DNA of 64,000 nt from Conexibacter sp. CPCC 206217 (GCF_030646165.1 NZ_JAUTDO010000004.1:62001-126000); one strand, 5' to 3'; positions 16,679-26,475 are shown, counted from the stretch's first letter. The notes: a model not told the origin generated them from the letters alone. Program-made: numbers and translations.

Positions 16679-17362
16679 TCAGCGCAGCTCGGTCGCCTCC
16701 AGCAGCCCCGGCGGGTCGGCACGGCCGGGGCCGGTCGGGAAGGCGAGACGGAGCAGGCGCTGGCCGTCGACGGCGACGTGGGCGACGACCGGCGGCACGA
16801 CGTTGGCGGACAGCTCGTCAAGCGCCTGCGCGATGTCGACGAGGCTCGGGCGCAGGCGGATCCGCCAGCTGTCGAAGCTGCCGGCGGGGACCGTCGTGCG
16901 CTCGCGCTTCTCGACCCGCACGTCGAGCGGCCAGTGGACGATCGCGGTCAGCCATGCGCGGGGGACGAAGCGGGCCTTGTCGGCGAGCGGCAGCACCCGC
17001 AGCGCGAGCGCGAGCGCCGGCGCGGGGACCATCTCGCGCGGGTAGGAGTTGACCTCGCCGCCGAACTGCGGGACCTGCACGTCGCGAAACGCGGCCGACT
17101 CGCGCAAGACGTCGCGGTCGCGGTCGCGCAGCTCGATCGCCTGGGCGGCCGCGAGCAGCTCGCCGCCGCGGCGGCGGAAGCGCGTCTCGATCGAGCCCGA
17201 CAGCCGGCCGAACGCCGCGCCCTCGATCCGCTGCACGAACTCGCGCTGACCGTCGGGACCGAACGTGAGCGTTCCGCTGCCCACCTCCTCGCCGGCGACG
17301 GTCGCGCGAAAGACGGTCGTCTCGGGGCCGTCGAGGTCGGGATCCGGCAGCGCATGCTCCAT
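16679..17362 (-). CDS. Conserved hypothetical protein
   Basis: A 227-residue soluble-looking protein without signal peptide, membrane segment or recognised motif. Its beta-rich pattern, with VAGEEVGSGTLTFG near the N-terminus and TTVPAGSFDSWRIRL in the second half, resembles outer beta-sheet proteins of the DUF3108 kind, in which a dedicated tryptophan-containing strand pattern follows a conserved PAG..D. That resemblance is from memory and weak. It is a single gene, in the same direction as the MarR gene upstream but 83 bases away. Codon use matches its neighbours. Confidence 0.6.
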   Translation of the reverse strand: MEHALPDPDLDGPETTVFRATVAGEEVGSGTLTFGPDGQREFVQRIEGAAFGRLSGSIETRFRRRGGELLAAAQAIELRDRDRDVLRESAAFRDVQVPQFGGEVNSYPREMVPAPALALALRVLPLADKARFVPRAWLTAIVHWPLDVRVEKRERTTVPAGSFDSWRIRLRPSLVDIAQALDELSANVVPPVVAHVAVDGQRLLRLAFPTGPGRADPPGLLEATELR

Positions 17363-17445
17363 CGGCCGGATCTTCGCAGCGCCTGCCGGTCGCCGCGCCG
17401 GGGCGGGCGGGACGCCGGGCCGCCGCGACGGCGCTGGCCGCCGGC

Positions 17446-17901
17446 TCAGGTCCCGAGCGCGTCGAGCACGTGGGCGACGCGGCGCATCACGGTGGCGGCC
17501 GCCTTCAGGTCGTCGTCGCCGAGGTCGCCGAGCGCCTCGCCCCAGCGGTCCTGCCAGTGGCTGCGCATCTGCTCCAGCTCGGCGCGGCCGGCGGGCGTCA
17601 GCGTGACCACGACGCTGCGGCGGTCGTGCTCGTCGCGGCGGCGCGCGACGAGGCCCTTGCCCTCGAGCTGGTCGATCAACGCGGTGACGCTCGCCGGCGT
17701 CAGGTCGGCGGCTCTGGCGATCTGGCCGGCGGTGGCCTCCTGCGCGTCGCCGAGCGTGAAGAGCGCGCGACCCTGCCCGTAGGAGAGGCCGCCCTCGCGC
17801 TCCGGCTTGCGCATCCGCAGCCGCCGCTCGGCGCCGAGCAGCTCGGCGAAGGCGGCGCGCACGTCGAGGTCGACGCGCGCGCGGTCGCGCTGCTCGCTCA
17901 T
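17446..17901 (-). CDS. MarR family transcriptional regulator
   Basis: A 151-residue winged-helix regulator of standard MarR size. The DNA-binding region includes TAGQIARAADLTPASVTALIDQLEGKGLVARR followed by the wing DEHDRRSVVVTLT with its conserved Asp-Arg-Arg. Helices at both ends would form the dimer interface. Its ATG overlaps the stop of the MFS gene by 4 bases, so exporter and regulator form one operon. It probably binds the large dyad in front of the exporter and releases it when a toxic compound is present. Confidence 0.93.
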   Translation of the reverse strand: MSEQRDRARVDLDVRAAFAELLGAERRLRMRKPEREGGLSYGQGRALFTLGDAQEATAGQIARAADLTPASVTALIDQLEGKGLVARRRDEHDRRSVVVTLTPAGRAELEQMRSHWQDRWGEALGDLGDDDLKAAATVMRRVAHVLDALGT

Positions 17902-19403
17902 ACGGCCTCCGTCTCCAGTGCCGCGAGCCGCTCGTCCGGAACGGCGTGGATGTCCTGCTCGACGCGGGCGCGGTGCTCGATCACGGCGAGCACGATCGTC
18001 GGCACGAGCGCGACGACGGTCACGGCCATCACGTACAGGTAGGTCGAGCCGAACGCGTCCGCGAGCGCTTCAGGCGTCGCGCCCGGTCCGGCGTCGGAAA
18101 TCTTGCTCGACAGCACGACTGCGATGATCGCAGTGCCGACGGACCCGCCGACGCGCTGGAAGACGTTCAGCTGCGGCGTCGCGTTGTTGATCTGGTCGGG
18201 CTCGAGGACCGTGAAGGCCGCGGTCATCGCCGGCATGATCGACATGCCGATGCCGAAGCCGCGCACGATCATCGCGAAGTCGATCACCGGATACGAGGTG
18301 TGCGCGGCGATCAGGACGAACGGGATCGTCGAGACGATCGTGATCGCACCGCCGATCAGCGACGTGATGCCGCCGCCCCAGCGCTCGGTCGCGCGGCCCG
18401 ACAGGCCCATCGCGATCGCCGCGCCGACGCCCTGCGGGATCAGCAGCAGGCCCGTCGCGACGGCGTCCTCGCCGCGCACGGTCTGGAAGTAGAGCGGCAT
18501 CAGCACCATCGCGGCGAAGATCGCGGCGCCGAGGCAGAAGGTCGTGATCGATGCGGCCGCGAACGCCTTGTTCGACAGCAGGCGGATGTTCAGCAGCGGT
18601 CTGTCGATCCGCAGCGCACGGACCGCGAACAGCCCGATCAGGATCAGGCCGGCGACGAACGGCAGCAGCACGCTGGAGTCGACGAGGCTGCCGGCCTGGC
18701 CGCTCTGCGCGAGGCCGTAGGTGACGCCGACGAGGCCGGTGGCGACGAGCGCGAGGCCGATCGCGTCGAGCTTGCCCGCGAGGTCGCGTGAGCCGACGGT
18801 GTGCGGCAGCAGGCGGGTCGCGGCGATCACGGCGATGATCCCGACGGGCAGGTTGATGAAGAAGATCCACTCCCAGCCGGCGTGCTCGATCAGCAGGCCG
18901 CCGACGGTCGGGCCGAAGACGGGGGCGAGCACGATCGGCACGCCGATGACGCTCATGATGCGCGGCACGTTTCTCGGTCCCGCGGCGCGCACGAGGATCA
19001 TCTGGCCGATCGGGGCGATCATGCCGCCGCCGATGCCCTGGAAGACGCGCGCGGCGATCAGCGATCCCGACGACCACGACAGCCCGCACAGGACCGAGCC
19101 GAGCGTGAAGACGATCAGCGAGCCGATGTAGAGCTTCTTCGCGTCGTAGCGGGTCGCGGCCCAGCCGGTGACCGGGATGATCGCGGCGAGCGACAGCAGA
19201 TAACCGGTGACGACCCACTGGATGTCGTCGAGCGAGGCGTGCAGCTCGGTCGAGAGGTCGTCGAGCGCGACGTTGACGATCGTCGTGTCGAGCACCGACA
19301 TGATCGAGCCGAGCACGACGACGAGCGCGATCGGCCAGACGTGCCGCGGGATGCCGGGGCGCTCGTCCTCGCCCCCGGAGGGAGCAGCGGCGGAAGATGT
19401 CAT
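17898..19403 (-). CDS. MFS transporter, DHA2 (EmrB/QacA) drug-efflux type
   Basis: A 501-residue membrane protein with about 14 predicted helices, the DHA2 topology. Motif C-like and family segments are present: SVLDTTIVNVALDDLS at the end of helix 1, WVVTGYLLSLAAIIPVTGW in helix 2, GIGGGMIAPIGQMILV, and NLPVGIIAVI in helix 6. It would export a hydrophobic or cationic drug with the proton gradient. It is followed by a coupled MarR gene and preceded by a 33-bp dyad operator. The ATG at 19403 is used. Confidence 0.93.
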   Translation of the reverse strand: MTSSAAAPSGGEDERPGIPRHVWPIALVVVLGSIMSVLDTTIVNVALDDLSTELHASLDDIQWVVTGYLLSLAAIIPVTGWAATRYDAKKLYIGSLIVFTLGSVLCGLSWSSGSLIAARVFQGIGGGMIAPIGQMILVRAAGPRNVPRIMSVIGVPIVLAPVFGPTVGGLLIEHAGWEWIFFINLPVGIIAVIAATRLLPHTVGSRDLAGKLDAIGLALVATGLVGVTYGLAQSGQAGSLVDSSVLLPFVAGLILIGLFAVRALRIDRPLLNIRLLSNKAFAAASITTFCLGAAIFAAMVLMPLYFQTVRGEDAVATGLLLIPQGVGAAIAMGLSGRATERWGGGITSLIGGAITIVSTIPFVLIAAHTSYPVIDFAMIVRGFGIGMSIMPAMTAAFTVLEPDQINNATPQLNVFQRVGGSVGTAIIAVVLSSKISDAGPGATPEALADAFGSTYLYVMAVTVVALVPTIVLAVIEHRARVEQDIHAVPDERLAALETEAV

Positions 19404-19421
19404 GGGACCTGATTTCGGAAG

Positions 19422-19454
19422 AGGTTCGATACCTAAAGGTTAGGTGCCGAACCT
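19422..19454. promoter_or_regulatory. MarR-type operator: 33-bp interrupted dyad
   Basis: Two nested perfect inverted repeats share one centre at 19438: AGGTTCG (19422-19428) with CGAACCT (19448-19454), and CCTAA (19432-19436) with TTAGG (19440-19444). It lies 18-50 bases before the exporter start, where the promoter and leader must be. Such a site is expected for autoregulation by the downstream MarR gene. Confidence 0.75.
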
Positions 19455-19467
19455 TTCGCTGTCAAAC

Positions 19468-19779
19468 TTATGTTGGACGCGCTGCGAGCGGCGTGAGCGT
19501 GCAGCGCAGCGCGCCGCAGGTCAGCTCGACGGTCGCGCCGGCGATGAAGCGCCGGTCGGTCGTGGCGCGCTCGGGGCGCAGCGCGGTGAGGCCGGCGAGC
19601 TCGTGCGTCGCGCGCGAGGTCGCGGTCCGCAGCGCGCCGAGCGCCTGCCGCTGGCCGTAGTGCCAGCCCGCCGCGAGCATCCGCTCGCCGCGGTACAGCT
19701 GCCAGCGCCAGCGGCGGCCGAGCTGCGTCGGCGGCATCGGCTCGATCAGGTAGGAGAAGGTCGGAAGCTCATCCTGCAT
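19468..19779 (-). CDS. Small hypothetical protein
   Basis: A 103-residue protein, family not recognised. It begins MQDELPTFSYLIEPMPP, contains WRWQLYRGERMLAAGWHYGQR and looks like a small antiparallel beta protein with one helix (about residues 55-70). The frame is open a further 32 codons upstream, but the ATG at 19779 is the first residue of the compositionally coherent part. It sits between the divergent MarR operator and the glycoside hydrolase gene. Confidence 0.55.
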   Translation of the reverse strand: MQDELPTFSYLIEPMPPTQLGRRWRWQLYRGERMLAAGWHYGQRQALGALRTATSRATHELAGLTALRPERATTDRRFIAGATVELTCGALRCTLTPLAARPT

Positions 19780-19919
19780 GGCCCTCAAGCTAGCGGGCGC
19801 ACCAGCGCCAGCAGCGACGAGACCAGCGGTGGCGACGCCCTGACGTGCACAGTGGCGCGACAGATGAGCGTTCATGTAGGTTCCTGATCGACTTCGTCGT
19901 TCTCAGGAGGGAGACAACC

Positions 19920-22900
19920 ATGAAGCAGCGCTTTTTGGCGCTCTGTTTCGTCGTACTCGGGCTTGGGCTCGCGAGTGCGACGAGCGCGCAGGCCTTCGAC
20001 ACCGCGCGGTTCGCACAGCCGCGCAGCGACAGCCGGCCATCGGTGCTGTGGTTCTGGAACGGCACCGTGACGCCGCAGTTGATCGACGACCAGCTCGCCG
20101 AGCTGCGCGCGCAGGGCGTCGACGAGGTGCTCGTCTTCCCCTTCGACACGGCGAACCTGCGGCCGAAGTTCTTCACCGAGGAGTGGTTCGCGCTGATCGG
20201 GCACACGCTCAGAGAGGCGCAGCGCACGGGCATGCACCTGTGGCTCTTCAACGACGACATCTTTCCCAGCGGACGCGGTGCCGGGATCGTCGTCAACGGC
20301 GGCAGACTCGGCGGCAGAACGTACGAGCCGCACCCCGAGCTGCGCATGCAGGGTGCGGCGGCGGCCGGCTCGACCGTCGTCGAAGGCGGTCGCGCGATCG
20401 ACGTCAGACAGCTGCTGGCGACCGGGCTGTCGGTCAGCGACGGCCGGCTCGTCGTCGACGCCTCCTCGCGCGCGGGCGTCACGCTGCTGCGCGACGGCGC
20501 CGACTGGCAGGACTACGACCTCACGACGACCGTGCGGATCGAGAGCGGCACGGCCGGCACGATGGTGCGCTCGCCCGACGACAGAAACGGCTATCTCGTC
20601 GACCTCGCCTCGGACGGCGGCATCGACGTCTGGCGCCAGGTGGACGGCAGCTTCTCGCTGCTGCACGACGGCGGCACGCTCGCCGGCTTCGATCCCGCTG
20701 CCGAGCACGAGGTCCGCGTCCGACTGCGCGGCGACGAGCTGACCGCGAGCCTCGACGGCGACGTCGTCGCGACCGTCCACGACGCGACCTTCCCGCGCGG
20801 CCGTGTCGGCGTGCGCGCCGTCGCGACGCAGCGCTCGCTGCGCGACGATCTGCGCGTCACCGCCGCCGACGGCAGCACGCTGCTCGACGAGCGCTTCGAC
20901 GACGAGTCCGCGCTCGGGCGCTTCCAGCTCGACGCGCCGGTCGACAGACTCGCCGCGCTCGCCGCCCGTCCCGCCGACGGCCCGCGCGCGAACGACCCGA
21001 GCGCCGTCGTCGACCTCACCGACCTCGCGCGCGACGGGCGCAGCTGGAACGCGCCCGTCGGCAGATGGCGGATCGACACCTTCCTCGTGCAGCGGCTGAT
21101 CGACGACTCGAACTTCCGCCGCTACTACCTCGACACGCTCGACGAGGAGGCGGTCGGGCGCTTCCTCGACGTCGTCGTGGGCGAGTACCACCGCCGCTTC
21201 CCGTGGGCGTTCGGAACCGTCCTGCGCGGCTTCGCCGACGACGAGCCGTTCATCCCCTCCGCGGACGCGCACTTCAACGCGACGCCGTGGTCGCCGACGA
21301 TGGAGCGCGCGCTGCGCAAGCACGGGACCAGTCCGGCGCAGGCGCTGAGCGCGCTGCAGTCCGGCAGCGGCTTCGGCCGCGACGGTCAGCGCGTGCAGGG
21401 CCGCTTCTGGCGGACGGTGTCCGACCGCTTCACCGAGGCGTACTACAAGCAGCAGCACAGATACATGGAGGATCTCGGCGTCAGCTACATCTCGAATCCG
21501 CTGTGGGACGAGTACGGGCCGGCCGAGCAGATCAGAAGCACCGGCAACCTCAACGCGGCCAGCCAGTGGGCGCAGATCCCCGGCACCGACGTCGTCTTCG
21601 ACCACTTCCAGCGCGGCTACCAGCGGCTGCTGCCGCGCTGGGCGGCGAGCGCCGCGCACCAGCTCGGGCTGCCGCGCGTCTACAACGAGTCGATGGGCGC
21701 GTTCGGCTGGCAGGTGACGCCCGGCGACACGCGTGACGTGGCCGGCGCGTTCGCTGCGCGCGGCGTCAACTTCACGCTGCTGCACGCCGCCTTCTCGGAC
21801 CAGTCGAACATCTTCTACCCGCCGCCGTACAACGGCGCCAACCCGTGGTGGCGACTGACGCGGCCGCTGAACGACTGGATCGGCCGCGTGATGGAACTGG
21901 GCCGCAACGAGGCGTTCGCGCCGACGGCGCTGCTGCAGCCGCAGCGGGCCGCCGAGGCGGGCCAGGGCACGCCCGACGCCGACGCGATCGACAGCGCCTT
22001 CACGCTCACCGCGCACGCGCTGGAGGACGAGCAGGTCGACTTCGACCTGCTCGACGAGGGCGCGCTCACCGACGACCCCGTCCTGCGCGCGCATGCCGTC
22101 GTGCGGCGCGGCGCGCTGGAGGTCGGGCGGATGCGCTACGGCGCGGTCGTGCTGCCGCAGACGCCGCAGCTGTCGCTGGAGGCGGCGCGCACGCTGGAGC
22201 GCTTCGTGCGCGACGGCGGCACGCTGATCGCCGCCGGCCCGCTGCCGCAGCAGGAGGTCGACGGGCGCGACGCGGAGCTGGGCCGGGTGTGGGGGCGGCT
22301 GGCGAGCGCGAGCGGCGGACGCGGCGACGATCGCGGGCGCGGCGACGACGAGCGCCGGGGTGGCGGCGACGCCGGCCGCGGAGCGCTCGTCCAACTGGGC
22401 GACGCCTCCGGCGCCGGCAAGGCGGCCGCCGATCGCGGCTACGCGGCCGCGACGCTGGCGCCCGCGTCCGACAGCGTGCGCGTGCTGCGGCTGCGCGACG
22501 GCCGCCGGACCGGCTTCATGGTCGTCAACGAGGGCAGAACGACGGTCACGACGAGCGCCCGCTTCGCGCTGCGCGGCGCCCCCACGCTGTGGGATCCGGC
22601 CACGGGCGCGGTCACGCCGGCGACGACCTACCGCGACGACGCCGACGGCACGGAGATCCCGCTGTCGCTGGAGCCGCACGAGGTGATTGGGGTCACGTTC
22701 GATACGACGCGTGCCGGCGACGACCGGCGGGCGCAGGTGGCACGTCGCGGCGGGCACGGCGGGCACGGCGAATCCGGCAAGGGCGATCCGCACGCCGTCG
22801 CCGTCTCGCCCGGCGCGACCGTCGAGCGGATCGACGCGGGGCGCCGTGGGCCGCAGGCGACCGTGGTCGCGACGCGGCCAGGGTCACTCACGGTCGTCGC

Positions 22901-24164
22901 GCGCGACGACGCGCGGGCGTACCGGGGCGGCACGACGGTCACCGACCCGCTGACGCCGATCGCGATCGGCGGCGACTGGCAGCTGCAGATCCCGACGAGC
23001 GTCCCGATCGCCGCCAACCGCCCGCTCGGCAGCTGGACGGACCTCGCGGCGTCGTACTCCGGCAGCGCGACGTACACCCGCTCGCTGCAGTTGACGAGAG
23101 CGCAGCTCGCCGGGCGCGAGTGGACGCTCGACCTCGGCGACGTGCGCACCGCGGCGGAGGTGACGATCAACGGCAGACCGCTCTCGCAGCCGCTGCTGTG
23201 GGCGCCGTTCGTCGCCGACGTCGGCGACCTGCTGCGCACCGGCACGAACACGATCGTGGTGCGGGTGACGAACACCGGCGCCAACGGTCACGGCGACGCG
23301 CGCGCCTCCGGCCTGCTCGGGCCGGTGCGGCTGCTGCCGCAGCGGCGCCTGACGGTCCCGCTGGAGCGCACCGACGACGCCACGCTCGAGCTGCGCCCGG
23401 CGACCGACGCGCTCGGCGTCGCGCCCGGCCAGCAGCGCACCCTGCGCGTCGCGGTGCGCGACCTGACGGGCGGCTCGGACCACGTGCGACTGACAGCCGA
23501 CGTGTCCGCCCCGCTGCAGCTGCGCGACCGCTCCGTCGACGTGCGCCTCGACCGCGAGGGCCGCGGCACGGCGGAGCTGACGCTGTCGGCGCCGCTCGGC
23601 GCGAGCGTGCCGAGCACCGGCGAGCTGAGACTGCGCGCGAGCGTCTCGGGCGGCGGCGGTCACGGCCATGACGGGCGCGGAGCGTCGCGCGACGGTGACA
23701 CGACGACGACCGCCACCGTCCCGGTGAGCGTCGACCTCGCATCGCGCCTCGGCCGCGCGCAGGCCTCTTCGACCACCTCGCCATGGGACGCCAGATTCCT
23801 GATCGATGGCGTCACGCGCGTCGACCATGCCGCCTGGAATCGCGGCGAGGCGTGGAACGACGGGACGGCCGGTGTCTTCCCCGACACCGTCACGGTGGCG
23901 TTCGGCGACGCCGCGCCGGTCTCGCGCGTGCGCGTGTGGACGCTGGACACGCCGGAGGATCCGGCCGCGGTCTTCGGCGTGCGCGACTTCGACGTGCAAC
24001 TCCAGGTCGACGGGGTCTGGAGAACCGTCGGGCAGGTGCGCGGCAACAGAGCGGCGCTCGCGGAGCTGAGCTTCCCGCGCGTGAACGCGAGCGGCCTGCG
24101 CGTCGTCGTCAGCGCCGCGCCCGAGAGCTACTCGCGCCTGGTCGAGTTGGAGGCGCTGCCCTGA
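19920..24164 (+). CDS. Secreted multidomain glycoside hydrolase, GH106-like
   Basis: A 1414-residue secreted protein. A signal peptide ends near SAQAF (about residue 26). The catalytic part starts PSVLWFWNG and continues DEVLVFPFD, as in GH106 alpha-L-rhamnosidase-like enzymes. It is interrupted by a concanavalin/LamG-like domain (about 177-333). A Gly/Asp/Arg-rich linker follows at about 797-825 and a Gly/His-rich one at about 940-960. Next come a beta-sandwich (about 1018-1123) with LGSWTDL and DLGDVRTAAEVTINGRPL, typical of the GH106 C-terminus, a probable NEW3-like domain, and a C-terminal F5/8 discoidin-like domain (about 1277-1414). AGGAGGGAG precedes ATG 19920. Likely acts outside the cell on plant polysaccharide with the next gene; the substrate is inferred. 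Confidence 0.8.
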   Translation: MKQRFLALCFVVLGLGLASATSAQAFDTARFAQPRSDSRPSVLWFWNGTVTPQLIDDQLAELRAQGVDEVLVFPFDTANLRPKFFTEEWFALIGHTLREAQRTGMHLWLFNDDIFPSGRGAGIVVNGGRLGGRTYEPHPELRMQGAAAAGSTVVEGGRAIDVRQLLATGLSVSDGRLVVDASSRAGVTLLRDGADWQDYDLTTTVRIESGTAGTMVRSPDDRNGYLVDLASDGGIDVWRQVDGSFSLLHDGGTLAGFDPAAEHEVRVRLRGDELTASLDGDVVATVHDATFPRGRVGVRAVATQRSLRDDLRVTAADGSTLLDERFDDESALGRFQLDAPVDRLAALAARPADGPRANDPSAVVDLTDLARDGRSWNAPVGRWRIDTFLVQRLIDDSNFRRYYLDTLDEEAVGRFLDVVVGEYHRRFPWAFGTVLRGFADDEPFIPSADAHFNATPWSPTMERALRKHGTSPAQALSALQSGSGFGRDGQRVQGRFWRTVSDRFTEAYYKQQHRYMEDLGVSYISNPLWDEYGPAEQIRSTGNLNAASQWAQIPGTDVVFDHFQRGYQRLLPRWAASAAHQLGLPRVYNESMGAFGWQVTPGDTRDVAGAFAARGVNFTLLHAAFSDQSNIFYPPPYNGANPWWRLTRPLNDWIGRVMELGRNEAFAPTALLQPQRAAEAGQGTPDADAIDSAFTLTAHALEDEQVDFDLLDEGALTDDPVLRAHAVVRRGALEVGRMRYGAVVLPQTPQLSLEAARTLERFVRDGGTLIAAGPLPQQEVDGRDAELGRVWGRLASASGGRGDDRGRGDDERRGGGDAGRGALVQLGDASGAGKAAADRGYAAATLAPASDSVRVLRLRDGRRTGFMVVNEGRTTVTTSARFALRGAPTLWDPATGAVTPATTYRDDADGTEIPLSLEPHEVIGVTFDTTRAGDDRRAQVARRGGHGGHGESGKGDPHAVAVSPGATVERIDAGRRGPQATVVATRPGSLTVVARDDARAYRGGTTVTDPLTPIAIGGDWQLQIPTSVPIAANRPLGSWTDLAASYSGSATYTRSLQLTRAQLAGREWTLDLGDVRTAAEVTINGRPLSQPLLWAPFVADVGDLLRTGTNTIVVRVTNTGANGHGDARASGLLGPVRLLPQRRLTVPLERTDDATLELRPATDALGVAPGQQRTLRVAVRDLTGGSDHVRLTADVSAPLQLRDRSVDVRLDREGRGTAELTLSAPLGASVPSTGELRLRASVSGGGGHGHDGRGASRDGDTTTTATVPVSVDLASRLGRAQASSTTSPWDARFLIDGVTRVDHAAWNRGEAWNDGTAGVFPDTVTVAFGDAAPVSRVRVWTLDTPEDPAAVFGVRDFDVQLQVDGVWRTVGQVRGNRAALAELSFPRVNASGLRVVVSAAPESYSRLVELEALP

Positions 24165-24214
24165 CGCAGATGTCAGTCAATCGTCGTCGAGCCACATGAG
24201 GAGAGGTCGGAGAG

Positions 24215-26392
24215 ATGAAGAGCAGTGCTGAACTGCGGACGCGTGCGTTCGCGATCGTCGCCGTCGCGCTGGTGTGCGCGCTGAGCGCGATCGGGGCGCC
24301 GAGGGCGCTCGCCCAACGCCCGGACCCGACGATCGTCAACGGCGATGCGGCCGGGAGAACGCTGCGCTTCGACACCGACGGCAACGCGATCGACGCGCAC
24401 GACGGCGAGATCCAGCGCTTCGGCGACACCTACTACCTGTACGGCACCTCCTACGGCTGCGGCTTCGCCTGGCAGACGCCGGGCTCCCCCTTCTGCGGCT
24501 TCCGCGTCTACAGCTCGCCCGACCTCGTCCGCTGGACCGACCGCGGCCCGCTCTTCGACGCGACCACGCCGACCTGGCAGCAGCGCTGCAACGGCTCGAC
24601 CTACGGCTGCTTCCGCCCGCACGTCGTCTACAACGCGAAGACCAAGCGCTACGTGCTGTGGATCAACACCTACGACGTGTCCGTCGGCTACCGCGTCTTC
24701 ACCGCGCGCAGCCCGACCGGGCTGTTCACCGAGCAGGCTGTCCCGAGGCTGGCCGTCAACGACGAGATCCCGCCCGGCGTCAACAACGGCGACCACGACG
24801 TCTTCGTCGACCGCGACGGCACCGCCTATCTCGCCTTCACCGACTGGCGCACCAGCGGCGAGCTGATCGTCGAGAAGCTCGATCGCTCCTACCTGTCGGG
24901 CACCGGCGAGTTCGTCCGGCTCGGCACGCGCAACACCGAGGCCCCGTCGCTGTTCCGGCGCGGCAACCGCTACTACGTGACCTACTCCGACCCCAACTGC
25001 GGTTACTGCGCGACCGGCACCTCCTACGTCAGCGCGCCCTCCCCGCTGGGCCCCTGGACGGGCTCCGGGACCGTCGCCGACACCTGGCGGATCCGCGACG
25101 GCGTGCTCGAGGTCAGCGGCGGCGACATCGGTCTCAGCAGAGCCGGCGCCGACTGGACCGACTCGACGATGCGCTTCACGACGACCCCGCTGCAGACCGG
25201 CGAGAACGGCCGCTACGCGCAGGCCGGCTGGGTCTTCCGCGCCGCCGACAGCGGCACCGCGTACGCGTGGATGCTCGGCAACTACCCGTACGCCGGTGCC
25301 GAGCAGGGCAGCCTCACGAAGGTCGTCTTCCGCAACGGCGCAGTCGCGAGCAACACCGTCGTGCCGCTCCCGTTCGCGGTCAGAGGCGGCGAGAGCCACG
25401 CGGTCCAGACGACCGTCTCGGGCACCACCATCACGACGGCGATCGACGGGCAGACCGTCGACACGACGACCGACACGGCGCTCTCCGCCGGCCGCTTCGG
25501 CTTCCGCGAGAACGGCAGCGAGAGCGCCCTCTTCGACGACGTGCGGGTGACCGCGCTCGACGGCAGAACGCTGCTGGCCGACGACTTCTCCGGCGACCTC
25601 TCGCAGTGGGACCGCCCGCCTGCGGTGATCAGCGGGACGAAGCTGACGACGACCTCCTGCGGCGGCCAGCCGGCTGACGTCGCGCACCTGCCCGGCCGCG
25701 CCGGGGACGTCTACCTGTTCCAGTCCGACCGCTGGAACAACGGCGCCAGAAACGAGGCGCTGACGACGCATTACTGGGAGCCGCTGCGCTTCGGCGCCGA
25801 CGGCGAGATCCTGCCGCTGCGCTGCGAGGAGCGGTACAGAGTCCCGGTCGCGACGGGCCACGACGCGACCTGGCCGTGGAACCTCGCCGACGTGCTGTGG
25901 GACGCCGCCGGCTTCGGCGAGCGCACCGGCGACCTCGGCTTCCGCCCGTACTGCGACGTCGCCGGTGCGATCGAACGCGCTCAGACGTTCACGGTCCGCC
26001 GCAGCGGGACGCTCGCGCGCGTCGCGCTCACGAGCTTGCGCTCCGGCGCGCCGAGCGCGCCGCTGCAGCTGCGGCTCGTGCGCGTCGGCGCCGACGGCTC
26101 GCTCGGCGCGACCCTGGCGACCCGCTCGGTGCCCGCTCCCGAGCTGAGCTGGGCGCCGTCGTGGGTGACGCTGAGAAGCTCCGTGCGCGTGCGCGCGCAC
26201 GAGCGCTTCGCGCTCGTCAGCTCGGCCGCGGGCGCCAGCGGCGGCTGCTACGGCATGGCGTACAGCGACGGCGATCCGTACGCGCGCGGCGACGCGCGCT
26301 ACAGCAACGACGGCGGCGCGAACTGGCGCGCGGAGCAGGGCCGCGACCTGCACCTGCGCGTCGACCTCGGGTTCGGGTGGGGGCGGGGCTGA
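24215..26392 (+). CDS. Secreted glycoside hydrolase, GH43-like
   Basis: A 725-residue secreted protein with a signal peptide (to about residue 33). The five-bladed propeller begins with IDAHDGEIQRFGDTYYLYGT, the usual GH43 start with catalytic Asp region, and includes FRPHVVYNAKTKRYVLWIN and NNGDHDVFVDRDGTAYLAF. The propeller is broken by a LamG-like domain (about 285-450), ending DDVRVTALDGRTLLADDF. It resumes with GDVYLFQSDRWNNG, a segment of the exo-galactanase-like GH43 branch. The last 130 residues form a probable beta-sandwich. It starts 50 bases after the GH106-like gene behind GAGGAGAGG, so both are likely cotranscribed and act on the same polymer. Confidence 0.82.
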   Translation: MKSSAELRTRAFAIVAVALVCALSAIGAPRALAQRPDPTIVNGDAAGRTLRFDTDGNAIDAHDGEIQRFGDTYYLYGTSYGCGFAWQTPGSPFCGFRVYSSPDLVRWTDRGPLFDATTPTWQQRCNGSTYGCFRPHVVYNAKTKRYVLWINTYDVSVGYRVFTARSPTGLFTEQAVPRLAVNDEIPPGVNNGDHDVFVDRDGTAYLAFTDWRTSGELIVEKLDRSYLSGTGEFVRLGTRNTEAPSLFRRGNRYYVTYSDPNCGYCATGTSYVSAPSPLGPWTGSGTVADTWRIRDGVLEVSGGDIGLSRAGADWTDSTMRFTTTPLQTGENGRYAQAGWVFRAADSGTAYAWMLGNYPYAGAEQGSLTKVVFRNGAVASNTVVPLPFAVRGGESHAVQTTVSGTTITTAIDGQTVDTTTDTALSAGRFGFRENGSESALFDDVRVTALDGRTLLADDFSGDLSQWDRPPAVISGTKLTTTSCGGQPADVAHLPGRAGDVYLFQSDRWNNGARNEALTTHYWEPLRFGADGEILPLRCEERYRVPVATGHDATWPWNLADVLWDAAGFGERTGDLGFRPYCDVAGAIERAQTFTVRRSGTLARVALTSLRSGAPSAPLQLRLVRVGADGSLGATLATRSVPAPELSWAPSWVTLRSSVRVRAHERFALVSSAAGASGGCYGMAYSDGDPYARGDARYSNDGGANWRAEQGRDLHLRVDLGFGWGRG

Positions 26393-26415
26393 GCCAGGCG
26401 CGGCGGGGCGGCGGT

Positions 26416-26432
26416 CGGCGCGCGCTGCGCCG
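26416..26432. terminator. Hairpin between converging GH43-like and GntR genes
   Basis: CGGCGC-gcgct-GCGCCG is a perfect 6-bp stem in the 83-base gap between two converging genes. It is GC-only and lacks a U-run, so its role as a terminator is plausible but weakly supported. Confidence 0.35.
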
Positions 26433-26475
26433 GCTGCCGTCGGCCGCGGCCCGGCGGCGTCGGCGCCGCGCGGCT

